Source of the DNA: Frondihabitans sp. PAMC 28766
Lineage (GTDB): Bacteria; Actinomycetota; Actinomycetes; Actinomycetales; Microbacteriaceae
Length of the DNA stretch: 64,000 nt
Direction of reading: 5' to 3'
NCBI RefSeq assembly: GCF_001577365.1
Contig: NZ_CP014513.1
Span: forward strand, 2,852,001-2,916,000
Shown here piece after piece: positions 51,103 to 59,488 of this stretch. The translations under genes and the position numbers were made by a program. The notes below the pieces were generated by a model. The model was not told the origin of the DNA. It saw only the letters and a list, made by a program, of their open reading frames with translations, and ran no database searches. Every line of letters begins with the position of its first letter. The stretch's first letter is position 1.

Positions 51103-52761
51103 CCTGAATCCACCGATGGACGTTTAGTTGGGGTCGGCGCGTTAAACGGAGAATGCCTTTCTGATCAGGGAAAATAGAGCTTGTTCAGAGTCCTATTCGC
51201 CCGATAAGGAAGGCATCTCGCAGGTGCAAGTTTCTCACGCCGCCAGGACTGCTGCTGCGTCATTTGATGACCCGAATCTCGTGTCGACCGCCGGGCTGCT
51301 CCCGGTCATGCGCTTGGCCGAGACCGCCGGTCTTCGCAGCCTGGCCGATCAGTGGTTGACGGTTCCGTCGGACAAGGGTGCCAACGCCGGGTTGAAAGTC
51401 TCCTCCCTGGTGGCGGGGATGGTTGCCGGTGCGGACTCGATCGATGACATGGCGCTGCTGCGTCACGGTGGCACGGGCAAGCTCTTCACCGCCTGTTATG
51501 CGCCGTCGACGTTGGGATCGTTCCTGCGGGAGTTCACGTTCGGGCATGTCCGCCAACTCGACGCCGTCGCCTCCCGGCTCCTCGTGGGCCTCGCCCGGGA
51601 AACACCCCTTGTCCCGAAACCCTCCGGCGCAGGCATGGTCTTCGTGGATGTGGACGACACGATCATCGAGGTGCACGGGCATCAGAAGCAGGGCGCCGGG
51701 TTCGGATACTCCAAGGTCCGCGGCCTCAACGCACTCCTGGCGACCGTGTCCACCGACACCAGCGCCCCGGTGATCATCACCCAACGGTTGCGGAAGGGCG
51801 CGTCCGGATCGCCGCGCGGTGCTGCCCGGATCGTCGCCGACGCCCTGAAAACCGTCACAAGACTCCCCGGGACATCGACGGCCCCGGTGCTGCTGCGGGC
51901 GGACTCCGCCTATTACGGCTTCGCGACCATCAACGCGGCCCGGAAAGCGGGAGCGGCGGTGTCGGTCACGGCCCGGCAAGATCCGGCCGTGAAACGCGCG
52001 ATCGCCACCATCCCGGAGAACGCGTGGACCCCGATCGAATACCCCAACGCGATCATCGATGAGGACACCGGCGCGTTGATCTCCCACGCGGAAGTCGCCG
52101 AGGTCCCCTTCACCGCATTCACCTCGAGGGCGAAGAAAGACCACACCCCAGGTCGGCTCGTGGTGCGGCGCATCCCGGAGCTGAACAAGAAAGATCTCGA
52201 GCATCCGACGCTCTTTGACACGCACCGGTTCCACGCGTTCTTCACCACCAGCGCCCTGGACACGGTGACCGCGGACCAGGTGCACCGCCGGCACGCGATC
52301 ATCGAGCAGGTCAACGCCGATTTGAAGCATTCCGCCCTGGCGCACCTGCCGTCGGGGATCTTCACCGCGAACGCCGCCTGGCTGGTCCTCGCCGTCATCG
52401 CCTTCAACCTCACCCGCGCCGCCGCCACCATCACCGGGCAGGCCCTGGCGAAAGCGACCACCGCCACGATCCGCCGGAAACTGATCACCGTCCCGGGCAG
52501 GGTCGCGTCCTCCGGACGCCGCATCCGCCTGCACCTGCCCCATGCCTGGCCCTGGGAGGCCGCCTGGACCGCGCTGTTCGCTCACACGACAGGGCCACCC
52601 CGACGCTGATCAACCCCTCCGACCAGCCATCACGGCGCGACTAGGAACCAACAGTGGAACGATCAGGGCAGCAAGGCCCCAGGCTTCACCGCGCCCACCC
52701 GCACCCCGACGCTCACCCACCCCGCGACCCCACCCACCCCAGAAACATCGGTGGATTCAGG
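51103..52761 (+). mobile_element. IS1380-family insertion sequence with 5-bp target duplication
   Basis: A 1659-bp element. It begins cctgaatccaccgatg and ends with the reverse complement of the same bases, and is flanked by direct repeats CTAAG at 51098-51102 and 52762-52766. Ends starting CC and a 4-5 bp duplication are typical of IS1380. The clean duplication points to a recent insertion. It splits the gene at 50935-52878. Confidence 0.92.
51224..52609 (+). CDS. IS1380-family transposase
   Basis: A 461-residue DDE transposase, GTG start after the left inverted repeat. Acidic residues appear in VFVDVDDTIIEVHG, LLRADSAYYGFATINAARKA and RHAIIEQVNADLKHSALAHL, the D, D, E pattern of the family, with the insertion domain between. 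Full length and intact, so the element may be mobile. Confidence 0.93.
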   Translation: MQVSHAARTAAASFDDPNLVSTAGLLPVMRLAETAGLRSLADQWLTVPSDKGANAGLKVSSLVAGMVAGADSIDDMALLRHGGTGKLFTACYAPSTLGSFLREFTFGHVRQLDAVASRLLVGLARETPLVPKPSGAGMVFVDVDDTIIEVHGHQKQGAGFGYSKVRGLNALLATVSTDTSAPVIITQRLRKGASGSPRGAARIVADALKTVTRLPGTSTAPVLLRADSAYYGFATINAARKAGAAVSVTARQDPAVKRAIATIPENAWTPIEYPNAIIDEDTGALISHAEVAEVPFTAFTSRAKKDHTPGRLVVRRIPELNKKDLEHPTLFDTHRFHAFFTTSALDTVTADQVHRRHAIIEQVNADLKHSALAHLPSGIFTANAAWLVLAVIAFNLTRAAATITGQALAKATTATIRRKLITVPGRVASSGRRIRLHLPHAWPWEAAWTALFAHTTGPPRR

Positions 52762-53013
52762 CTAAGGGACGCCGATGGGAGCGTACTTCCCGAGACTGTC
52801 AGCATTTTGGAGTCACTAACCGAGGTCATGGATACAGACGCTCCGTGGCTTCGGGATCTATGTGCTCGATGTATTTGACCCGTCTTGAGAGGTCGGGCCA
52901 AGAATTCGGCTTACAGTGAGGCCGAGTGCAGTCCCTTTCGCGCTCGGTAACGCCCTACGGCCACGCGCGACCGAGATGACCGCGACCAAGCATGCTCTTG
53001 CTGCTCCCCATCG

Positions 53014-53169
53014 TCATTTCCGTCGGCATCGCATGCCGACAGTTACCGCGACCGCAGTCGCTATCAGGATGACAATCAAGGGGACAACGAAGGCAACGGG
53101 GTGAGACGTATTGGCGTAGGAGCCAACGGCGACCGTCGAAACGATGCCGGCTGGCTTGAGGTGAATCAC
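53014..53169 (-). CDS. Small membrane protein, 51 residues
   Basis: GTG 53169 gives MIHLKPAGIVSTVAVGSYAN, then one helix VAFVVPLIVILIATAVAVTV and the end GMRCRRK. An in-frame TAA lies four codons upstream. No ribosome-binding site, so the call rests on the helix and the basic end only. Confidence 0.4.
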   Translation of the reverse strand: MIHLKPAGIVSTVAVGSYANTSHPVAFVVPLIVILIATAVAVTVGMRCRRK

Positions 53170-53367
53170 GTCGGCAGGTTATCTGATGCCACTAGGCAAT
53201 GACGACGGACGCGATGCCTACGCGACAGGGCTTGATTGCAGGCCGGACGCTCTTCGTGCACGCCGATCAACGTTCGGAGTGGAACGGTCACTGCGCGTCA
53301 GTTGCGGCAGAGTTACACAGCAACGGGAAGCCGGTTGGGTCCGGGCCTTACAGTGGACGGCCACGGA

Positions 53368-53916
53368 CTAGCCCTGGCCGTTCCTGCAGTGGGGCGCGAC
53401 GAGTTGCGTCGCGATCCCGGTGTGGATGTCGTAGCTCCAGCCGGAAACACGAATGTCGCCAGAGAGATGGGTGTCCTGGAGGATGCGGTTCACGTCGCCG
53501 GGAACGGTGTCGGCCGGGTTGGTGACGGCGGTCGCGACGAGGGTGGAGCCGTCGAATCCGCGCTTGACGAAGCCAGCGCGGAGCTCGGCGTCGGCCATGA
53601 GGCCGGAACCGCAATCGGTGTGGTGCATGACCATGACCTCGAACCAGTCGGCGTCCGGTGTTTTGGTTTCGTGGAGGTAGCTGATCCAGGCCATGTCGTC
53701 GAGTACGGCTTGAGTCACTCGCCCTCCCACGCTTCGGGCGACGATCGCGTCACCCAGGGTCAGTTCGAAGACATCGCTGGGATCCACTCGCGGGTCGATG
53801 CAGGTGATCACATAGACCTGCTTGTTCGGGACGAAGGGGATCTGGGGAACACCCTTTTTAAGGTCCGTTTGTGCGAATTGGGTGTTAGCCGTTCGAAGTG
53901 CTTCAGAGTTGTTCAT
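53368..53916 (-). CDS. Beta-class carbonic anhydrase-like protein
   Basis: A 182-residue protein of the beta-carbonic anhydrase superfamily, which hydrates CO2 to bicarbonate. Zinc ligands are Cys39 in CIDPRVDP (with the Asp41-Arg43 dyad), His99 and Cys102 in HHTDCG. VFELTLGDAIVARSVGGRVT is the typical ARNAGG-type strand. ATG 53916 gives MNNSEALRTANTQFAQTDLK. It lies 64 bp downstream of the GlxA-like regulator on the same strand and may be its target or operon partner. Confidence 0.85.
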   Translation of the reverse strand: MNNSEALRTANTQFAQTDLKKGVPQIPFVPNKQVYVITCIDPRVDPSDVFELTLGDAIVARSVGGRVTQAVLDDMAWISYLHETKTPDADWFEVMVMHHTDCGSGLMADAELRAGFVKRGFDGSTLVATAVTNPADTVPGDVNRILQDTHLSGDIRVSGWSYDIHTGIATQLVAPHCRNGQG

Positions 53917-53980
53917 GACACCATCCTGAGCGCCGGCCCGACGGCGGACGATCGTGGTTCTGGCCAGTAGCCGCTGGCTT

Positions 53981-54952
53981 TCAGCCACGCCCGAGGGAAT
54001 CTTGGCCGTGGAACTGGGCGCGGTAGTTGCTGGGCGTCGTGGCCATGGAGCGATGAAAGTGGGTACGCAGCGTTGAAGCGCTGCCGAGCCCGCAGTGGGC
54101 CGCGATGTCGTCGACGGATAAGTCCGTGGTTTCGAGCAGGCGGCAGACTTCGCGGATGCGTTGGGCAAGAAGCCACCGCATGGGGCTGTCGCCGACCTCG
54201 TCGACGAACTGGCGCGAGAAGGACCGGGCGGGCATTCCGGCGTGGCGGGCAAGACGGTCGAGTGTCAGGGGTTGTTGCATGTTCGTGATGGCCCATTCGC
54301 GGGTTGGCCCGAGGCCCCCGTCCTCGGGGAGGGCGCGGTGGGCGTATTGCGCTTGGCCGCCAGAGCGGTGGACAGCGACGACCATGCGTTGGGCGACCGC
54401 GAGAGCCGCAGCCTCGCCGTGGTCTTTGCGGACCATGTGAATGCACAGGTCGATGCCGGCGGAGAGGCCGGCGCTTGTCAGGATCTGCCCGGTGTCGACG
54501 TATAGAACGTCGGGACGGACCTGCACCCGGGGGTAGTCGTGTTGCAGGCGGTCGGCTTCCTGCCAGTGGGTCGTGGCGGGACGTCCGTCAAGAATCCCCG
54601 CGGCTGCGAGGGCGAAGGCGCCGATGCAGATGGATGCCACTCTCGCTCCCCGGCTGACGGCGGACTGCAATGCAGCCACGGTTGCATCATCCAGCGGCTC
54701 GCTGCGGTGGAATCCCGGCACGATGACCGTGTCCGCCACATCAAGGAGCCCGAGGTCGTTCAGGACCTCGATGCCAAAGCCCGTCGACGTGGGCACGAGC
54801 CCCGGCTGAGGCGTACAGACGTCGAACTGGTAGCGGTCCTGGACCGCTGGGTGGCCGAATATTTGCGCCGGAATCGCGAGGTCGAATGCGACCGTGTACG
54901 GCAGAGCGACCGCGACCACCCGGTGCCGTGCTGGAAGTCTCTGACGATCCAC
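53981..54952 (-). CDS. GlxA-family (DJ-1/PfpI + AraC) transcriptional regulator
   Basis: A 323-residue regulator with an N-terminal DJ-1/PfpI-like sensor domain (VVAVALPYTVAFDLAIPAQI, the nucleophile-elbow Cys in VASICIGAFALAAAG) and a C-terminal AraC pair of helix-turn-helices (LDRLARHAGMPARSFSRQFV, VDDIAAHCGLGSASTLRTHF). GTG 54952 is chosen; an upstream TTG at 54991 would start inside an inverted repeat. It probably controls the carbonic anhydrase gene that follows, an inference from position. Confidence 0.85.
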   Translation of the reverse strand: MDRQRLPARHRVVAVALPYTVAFDLAIPAQIFGHPAVQDRYQFDVCTPQPGLVPTSTGFGIEVLNDLGLLDVADTVIVPGFHRSEPLDDATVAALQSAVSRGARVASICIGAFALAAAGILDGRPATTHWQEADRLQHDYPRVQVRPDVLYVDTGQILTSAGLSAGIDLCIHMVRKDHGEAAALAVAQRMVVAVHRSGGQAQYAHRALPEDGGLGPTREWAITNMQQPLTLDRLARHAGMPARSFSRQFVDEVGDSPMRWLLAQRIREVCRLLETTDLSVDDIAAHCGLGSASTLRTHFHRSMATTPSNYRAQFHGQDSLGRG

Positions 54953-54983
54953 GCGCTTATCGTAGGAGCTCGACTGATCACCC

Positions 54984-55008
54984 GTCCGCAACAGAACGGG
55001 TTGCGGAC
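54984..55008. promoter_or_regulatory. Inverted repeat at the start of the GlxA-like gene
   Basis: Perfect 9-bp arms gtccgcaac (54984-54992) and gttgcggac (55000-55008), 7-nt spacer, about 30 nt before GTG 54952. A candidate autoregulatory operator. Confidence 0.45.
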
Positions 55009-55190
55009 CCTTTTCGGTCTTGCCTGCTTCGGTAACTCTTTGGCGTACGTCGCACGTGCTCCCTGTCCTGGCCTCAGTTGACCTGACCGGGAACCTGATC
55101 CGCGCGTTTTAGTCCAGCGCTAAAAGGGCTACGTCACGAAGTCAAAGTTTGTGCGCAACGGAGTTCGGGTTGCCTGGTCATACTTGCTTC

Positions 55191-55730
55191 ATGGATCGCA
55201 ACGAGGCATCTTCGCCGGGGGTTGTCTTCGAGACGGAGCGCCTCGACTTACGGCCGTGGCGGATGACCGATGCACGGTTTCATCGGAAGCTGTGGGAGGA
55301 ACGCGACAAACGCGTCCCGGCCCACCGTCGGATCACGCCTGATGGTCGTCCTACCGTTGCCGAGTTGACTAGCTGGCTCAGCAGTTATGAGCCCGTGCCA
55401 GCGCCTGGCCTCCTGGTTGTGCAACCTAAGGGCGCGATGTCGCCTGTCGGGTACTGCGGGCTCATCCCGAACAGTGTCGGTCTCCCAGACGAGCCGGAAC
55501 TAGCGTTCGAATTTCTCCGTACGTTCTGGAACCTGGGATTTGCTACCGAGGCCTCACAGGAGGTAATCGAACAGGCGCGGGCTATCGGCTATCGGCAGCT
55601 CACTTCCACGGTTCGAGAATGGAACACCGCTTCACTGCGAGTACTCGAGAAACTTGGATTTGAGGCCACCCGCGAAAGGGAGATCGCCGACGCACACGGC
55701 GATTTGCTCCTGCTGAGGATGATTCTTTGA
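55191..55730 (+). CDS. GNAT family N-acetyltransferase
   Basis: A 179-residue RimJ/RimL-type acetyltransferase starting MDRNEASSPGVVFETERLDL. LRPWRMTDARFHRKLWEERD and ELAFEFLRTFWNLGFATEAS give the acetyl-CoA binding region (the Q/RxxGxG/A motif is changed to FWNLGFA), and NTASLRVLEKLGFEATRERE the C-terminal motif. ATG 55191 is the only good start. Substrate unknown. Confidence 0.87.
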   Translation: MDRNEASSPGVVFETERLDLRPWRMTDARFHRKLWEERDKRVPAHRRITPDGRPTVAELTSWLSSYEPVPAPGLLVVQPKGAMSPVGYCGLIPNSVGLPDEPELAFEFLRTFWNLGFATEASQEVIEQARAIGYRQLTSTVREWNTASLRVLEKLGFEATREREIADAHGDLLLLRMIL

Positions 55731-55760
55731 CTGTCGCCTCGGCGACCCATGGTCGAACGC

Positions 55761-56240
55761 CTATTGAGATGGCGTGGCCGTCCGGTCAGCGTTAGGTCGG
55801 TTTCGCCTGCGCCCTCGAATGATGAGAAGCAGAATGCCGAAAGTGACCAGGCTTGTTGCCATCAGATACACGCCCGTCCAGCGCAACGAGACAGGGGTAC
55901 CGCCGAACACGAATCCCAGCGCAAAGCTGATGCCGACGAAGAAGATCGTCAACAAGAGAGCGGCCAGTGGCTCTAGCCACCATGGGCCGATCAGGTCCCG
56001 TCTTGAGAGGGATAGTCCCTTGCCTTGTCGGCGGTACGCGGTGAATTGGCGATCTCGTATGGCCACACCAATGGCAGGACCCCAGAATGCTCCCGCGGCG
56101 GAAACGGCCGGGTCCACGATAAGAGTCACTGCGAAGGTCACGACACAGGCGACGAGGTACCACCACGGAAAGATCCGGCGGAGTGGGACGATCCACGGCG
56201 TGAAGCGAGGTTCCCGAGCGTCCTTGCTGGGTCGTGACAT
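55761..56240 (-). CDS. Integral membrane protein, 159 residues
   Basis: Starts MSRPSKDAREPRFTPWIVPL. Four helices: YLVACVVTFAVTLIVDPAV, a short AAGAFWGPAIGVAI, LEPLAALLLTIFFVGISFAL and TGVYLMATSLVTFGILLLII, ending in a basic tail. No family recognised; strong hydrophobic pattern and clean start support a gene. Confidence 0.65.
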   Translation of the reverse strand: MSRPSKDAREPRFTPWIVPLRRIFPWWYLVACVVTFAVTLIVDPAVSAAGAFWGPAIGVAIRDRQFTAYRRQGKGLSLSRRDLIGPWWLEPLAALLLTIFFVGISFALGFVFGGTPVSLRWTGVYLMATSLVTFGILLLIIRGRRRNRPNADRTATPSQ

Positions 56241-56385
56241 CGCGGCTTCCTCACGAGGGTATGGATTTAGGAATGATGTGCCCTCCCACCCAGCGTGAGA
56301 ATTTCGGACCTGTTCGGCTGCAAAGGTACCGGACCTGGCCCGCGTGCACCGTGCAGTGTTCGAGACGCGATCGTAGGCTCCGTCT

Positions 56386-56484
56386 ATGACTTTGCGCGGG
56401 GTCCTCGACTACATCGGCATCACGCGCCAGAAGGGTGAGCGGAACTGGTTGCAGAAGTTGCTCGACCGGCGGCGTGCACGATAA
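56386..56484 (+). CDS. Possible small protein, 32 residues
   Basis: MTLRGVLDYIGITRQKGERN with a basic tail. LDYIGIT also occurs in the 58-residue membrane protein at 49795. It has no good ribosome-binding site and is antisense to the frame at 56409-56582; it may be a fragment of a related gene. Confidence 0.25.
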   Translation: MTLRGVLDYIGITRQKGERNWLQKLLDRRRAR

Positions 56485-56582
56485 TCGATCGGCTGTCGAG
56501 ACGGCGCGAAGTGGAGTTCTTCGCCGATGACCTCGTCGGGGGTGCGGCGGATGGGGTGCAGGATCTCGAGCGGGTCGGTCAT
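56409..56582 (-). CDS. Possible small protein, 57 residues, with strong ribosome-binding site
   Basis: ATG 56582 follows gaggagag at ideal spacing and gives MTDPLEILHPIRRTPDEVIG, then EELHFAPSRQPIDYRARRR. The start signal is among the best in the accessory region, but the C-terminal third looks random, so it may be a truncated or frameshifted gene. No family recognised. Confidence 0.4.
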   Translation of the reverse strand: MTDPLEILHPIRRTPDEVIGEELHFAPSRQPIDYRARRRSSNFCNQFRSPFWRVMPM

Positions 56583-56871
56583 GGTCTCTCCTCACGGTGG
56601 CCGAGAGAGCAAGACCGCACCAGAAGCCTCCCGGAAAACACGAAAGCTAACGACGACTGTCGTTGGCTCGGGGCTCTGGCTAGAAGTGATCGGGCGCTAG
56701 ATGACGCCGGCTCTACCCAGAGCCGGTCCATAGGTCATGCGGATCGCGATCACAGCGTCGGCATAGGGCATGGGCCCGCGGTGGCTCAATACCTTGATCA
56801 TTTGGACGGAGTGCGACCTGTGTTGGCGGGCTACCGGCCAATTACGCGTCGCCGGTGAGCACCGATTAGAT
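56583..56871. other. Intergenic region before the ZTP riboswitch
   Basis: About 290 bp without a gene; several short mirror patterns (gagccgg, ggctctg) but no clear hairpin terminator. It must contain the promoter of the riboswitch transcript. Confidence 0.45.
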
Positions 56872-56945
56872 TGAGGGTGCGACTGGCGCGGCCGGGGTCA
56901 CCGGCGTGGAGCATGCGACTGACATCGACCGCCTGGGTGTCTTCT
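56872..56945 (+). ncRNA. ZTP riboswitch (pfl motif)
   Basis: The two hallmark blocks are present in order: GGGTGCGACTGGCG (56875-56888) and CCGCCTGGG (56929-56937); GGCG of the first can pair with CGCC of the second as in the known pseudoknot. Between them are a GC hairpin (ggtcaccgg) and a linker. It lies 22-30 nt before the ribosome-binding site of the AICAR formyltransferase gene. The family senses ZTP/ZMP when 10-formyl-tetrahydrofolate is short and turns on such genes. Exact ends are approximate. Confidence 0.85.
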
Positions 56946-56967
56946 TTCCGCACGGACAGGAGCCCCA

Positions 56968-58104
56968 ATGCGCTACGGCATGAACCCCCACCAGCAGGCA
57001 CGAATTCTCGACGGGGTCGGCCCGCGGGTGATCAACGGCGAACCGTCGGTGATCAACTACCTCGACGCCCTTAACGCGTTCGCCCTCGTACGCGAGGCCG
57101 ACACAGCGACCGGCCGCCCCTCCGCTACATCCTTCAAACACGTCTCTCCCGCCGGAGCCGCGATCGCCGGTGACGTCGACACCGTGGCCGCCGACCTCTG
57201 GCGAGTCCAAGGGGTCGCGCCTACGAGCATGTTCTCGGCGTACGTCCGTGCGCGAGACGCCGACCCCAAGTCGTCGTTCGGCGACGTCGTCGCGCTGTCG
57301 CGCCCGGTCGATCGGGAGACTGCCCAGTTTCTCCGGACGGTCATCTGCGACGCGGTGATCGCGCCCGGCTACGAGGACGGTGTTGCAGCCGAACTGAGTG
57401 CGAAACGGTCCGGGAGCTTCCTCGTGCTCGAAGCGGATGACATCCTGCCTGGCGTTCGTGGGCGAGAGCGGCGAGACGTCCACGGTGTGACCATCGAGCA
57501 GGATCGCGACACCGCTGACATTGCACTCGCGCTGCCCGATGACGGGTCGCTCGATCTCGCCACGCGCACCGACGCGATCCTAGGCCTGCTGACGGCTCGG
57601 TACACGCAGTCGAACTCGGTCGTCTTCACCCGCGCCGGAGCCGCGATCGGCATCGGGGCAGGCCAGCAGAACCGTGTCGACTGCGTTCGTCTGGCCGGGT
57701 CGAAGGCCCGCACCTGGTGGCTGCGCCGGCACCCGTTCGTCGACGGCCTCGCCTCCGTCGTCGGCATGGGGCGGCAGGATCGCCTCAACTGGCAGATCCG
57801 ATTCGCCGGCCACGAGATGACCAGGGGGCAGCTCGAGGAGTTCACACAGCTTTTCGGCACAGAGGCACGCGCGCAGTACGACGACCCGACGTGGCGCGAT
57901 GCCCACACGGCGACGCTTGACGGGGTGACGATGACCTCAGACGGTTACCTGCCGTTCCGCGATAACGTCGAGCACGCTGGCGAGTTCGGTGTCACAACGA
58001 TCGTCGAGCCCGGCGGTTCGACACGCACCGCCGAGGTCGTCGACGCCGCGCGCATCCTCGGGATAACTCACGTGCAGACGGGGCTGAGGCTCTTCCACCA
58101 CTGA
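56968..58104 (+). CDS. Stand-alone phosphoribosylaminoimidazolecarboxamide formyltransferase
   Basis: A 378-residue protein equal to the C-terminal AICARFT domain of PurH; it formylates AICAR with 10-formyl-tetrahydrofolate in purine synthesis. The N-terminal IMP cyclohydrolase domain is absent. Motifs: MRYGMNPHQQARI, TSFKHVSPAGAAI with the catalytic Lys-His pair, FGDVVALSRPVD, YTQSNSVVFTRAGAAIGIGA and the C-terminal FRDNVEHAGEFGVTTIVEPG. ATG 56968 follows caggag. Its ZTP riboswitch shows that it answers to folate shortage, so it is probably a backup for bifunctional PurH encoded elsewhere. Confidence 0.92.
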   Translation: MRYGMNPHQQARILDGVGPRVINGEPSVINYLDALNAFALVREADTATGRPSATSFKHVSPAGAAIAGDVDTVAADLWRVQGVAPTSMFSAYVRARDADPKSSFGDVVALSRPVDRETAQFLRTVICDAVIAPGYEDGVAAELSAKRSGSFLVLEADDILPGVRGRERRDVHGVTIEQDRDTADIALALPDDGSLDLATRTDAILGLLTARYTQSNSVVFTRAGAAIGIGAGQQNRVDCVRLAGSKARTWWLRRHPFVDGLASVVGMGRQDRLNWQIRFAGHEMTRGQLEEFTQLFGTEARAQYDDPTWRDAHTATLDGVTMTSDGYLPFRDNVEHAGEFGVTTIVEPGGSTRTAEVVDAARILGITHVQTGLRLFHH

Positions 58105-58389
58105 GCCTCAGGTCGTTACACCCCACAAATCGGCGGCCCGAGGACCAGCTCCCCCGGCGAAAGTTCGTTCCCCCAGGCTGATCGGTCATCGAACCGGATC
58201 ACAGGCGGTCGTGAACCGATCCGATCTCAACAGGCCGCCCGGAAGCGGGACGCCCTGCGGACGCCGAGGCTCGTCACAGGAGGACCACGCCGACTCTGCC
58301 TGCTGCTCGGTGGCATCGCCCTCGTCTGCCACGTCGCAAGATGGCCAATAAGTCCGACTACTAGACCGCCAACTGCAAGGCCGACTCCC
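58105..58389. other. Intergenic region with possible membrane-protein remnant
   Basis: About 285 bp. A minus-strand frame at 58230-58400 reads VGLAVGGLVVGLIGHLATW but has no start signal and may be a decayed membrane protein. No terminator hairpin is obvious after the AICARFT gene. Confidence 0.35.
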
Positions 58390-58941
58390 CTATTGGCAGA
58401 TGTTCTCACTGTCGTTGATGTCAGTAGCCGCACTCACTGCGGACGCTGCGTCGAGAGGAACCTGCTGAGCCGCGTCTGCGGCATCGGTCACGGCTTGGAG
58501 GTCGTATGTCGACTGGTAGTTGTCCATCGCAGTCTCAAGGTCGTCATTCGCGTTAGCCATCGCCGTTAGCTTGGCGGCCGCAGTCGTAGCGGCGGCCGCA
58601 TAGTCAGGTTTCGTGAGCGATGCGAGTGCCGTGTAATTGCCGGCCACCGTGCGGGAGTCATTTGAGGCCTCGCTTAAGGCGGTTGCCGCCTGGGGGAAAT
58701 AGTCCGGGCTCTGTGCAGCGCGTGCGAGGGCCTTGTGCGCGGCGTCGCTCGACGATGCCGAGGCTCCCGCACCGGCGACGAGGTTAGCCTTGGCCTCTGC
58801 GCAAGCATTGTTCTCCGGCTTCGCCTTCGGGGCGCTGACGCTCGTGGCGTCGTCTGACGTCGACGAGCATCCAGCGAGTAGCCCGGCCGCCACCACTGTG
58901 AGGGCGATCAGCGATCCGGTTCGGGTTCCGATCCTGTTCAT
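58390..58941 (-). CDS. Lipoprotein, 183 residues, unknown family
   Basis: Signal MNRIGTRTGSLIALTVVAAG with lipobox LLAGCSS, then an Ala-rich helical protein (EAKANLVAGAGASASSSDAA, AAAKLTAMANANDDLETAMD) with Cys only near both ends of the mature part (NNACAEA, ENICQ), which could form a disulfide. Helical bundle fold likely. Function unknown. Confidence 0.7.
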   Translation of the reverse strand: MNRIGTRTGSLIALTVVAAGLLAGCSSTSDDATSVSAPKAKPENNACAEAKANLVAGAGASASSSDAAHKALARAAQSPDYFPQAATALSEASNDSRTVAGNYTALASLTKPDYAAAATTAAAKLTAMANANDDLETAMDNYQSTYDLQAVTDAADAAQQVPLDAASAVSAATDINDSENICQ

Positions 58942-59079
58942 AGGAAAGGAAACTATCGGTCCCGAGGAACCTTCACGACACCCCAAAACGAGGAGGACCT
59001 CGCGTCCACTGGACCCCCGGGCCGTCCCGAGCGTTTGCCTGCTCGTACTCGGGGCGGCTACCCGGCATCCCTGCTGACC

Positions 59080-59124
59080 TGGCACCCGTGCTCATGGCAC
59101 TCGTGCTCCTAGCACTCGTTCTTC
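59080..59124. repeat. Three imperfect 15-bp tandem repeats
   Basis: Units ggcacccgtgctcat, ggcactcgtgctcct and agcactcgttcttcc follow without gaps. They sit upstream of the HNH fragment. Confidence 0.5.
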
Positions 59125-59225
59125 CGCGCACGGCCGCCCGCGCGAGCGCGTGCCCGCCTCGCGCGTGCAGGCGCTCACCCCCGACGCGCTCGCGCATGGT
59201 GCTGCACGCGCGGGGAGGAACGACC

Positions 59226-59402
59226 ATGCCCAACTGGCAGGGCTCAAACCGGGTCCGGCGGCTCCCGCCCGACTTGCCCAGGATCCGTACCGAGGTGCTC
59301 GCTACAGCCGGCCACCGATGTCAGCACCTGCGAGCCGACAACGGCCACAAGTGTGGACTCCGGACAGAGCAACGACACGAATTGGGATATTCCTCGACTT
59401 GA
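59226..59402 (+). pseudogene. HNH endonuclease, N-terminal fragment
   Basis: ATG 59226 behind ggaggaac gives MPNWQGSNRVRRLPPDLPRI, then RTEVLATAGHRCQHLRADNG and HKCGLRT, the first zinc-knuckle half of phage-type HNH nucleases, whose next residues should be a DHI box. Instead the frame ends after GYSST and no other frame restores the catalytic part. Likely a prophage remnant. Confidence 0.55.
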
Positions 59403-59488
59403 CCTGAGCCAACCACAGGTCGTCTCCTGGCGAGCAACTACGTCCGCAAGCCGGACGGTTATCGAGACAGCCACTGGGATACTGGAGT

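Larger units (their letters stand above)
50935..52878 (+). pseudogene. Gene for a 92-residue protein split by the IS1380 element (immunity-protein-like)
   Basis: Left part 50935-51102 encodes MDDFRDLYFRLVGAQAKRRL through LIEQLGEEL. Right part 52767-52878 encodes DADGSVLPETVSILESLTEV through LCARCI and a stop. Removing the IS and one CTAAG duplicate restores a single uninterrupted frame, good evidence that a real gene was hit. The helical, acidic 90-residue pattern resembles MafI-type immunity proteins, but this is a weak match. No ribosome-binding site is obvious before ATG 50935. Confidence 0.6.

Noticed and set aside
58227..58433. Minus-strand frame with a hydrophobic stretch before the lipoprotein gene
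   Set aside because: No start signal, short hydrophobic part only, and it overlaps the lipoprotein C-terminus.
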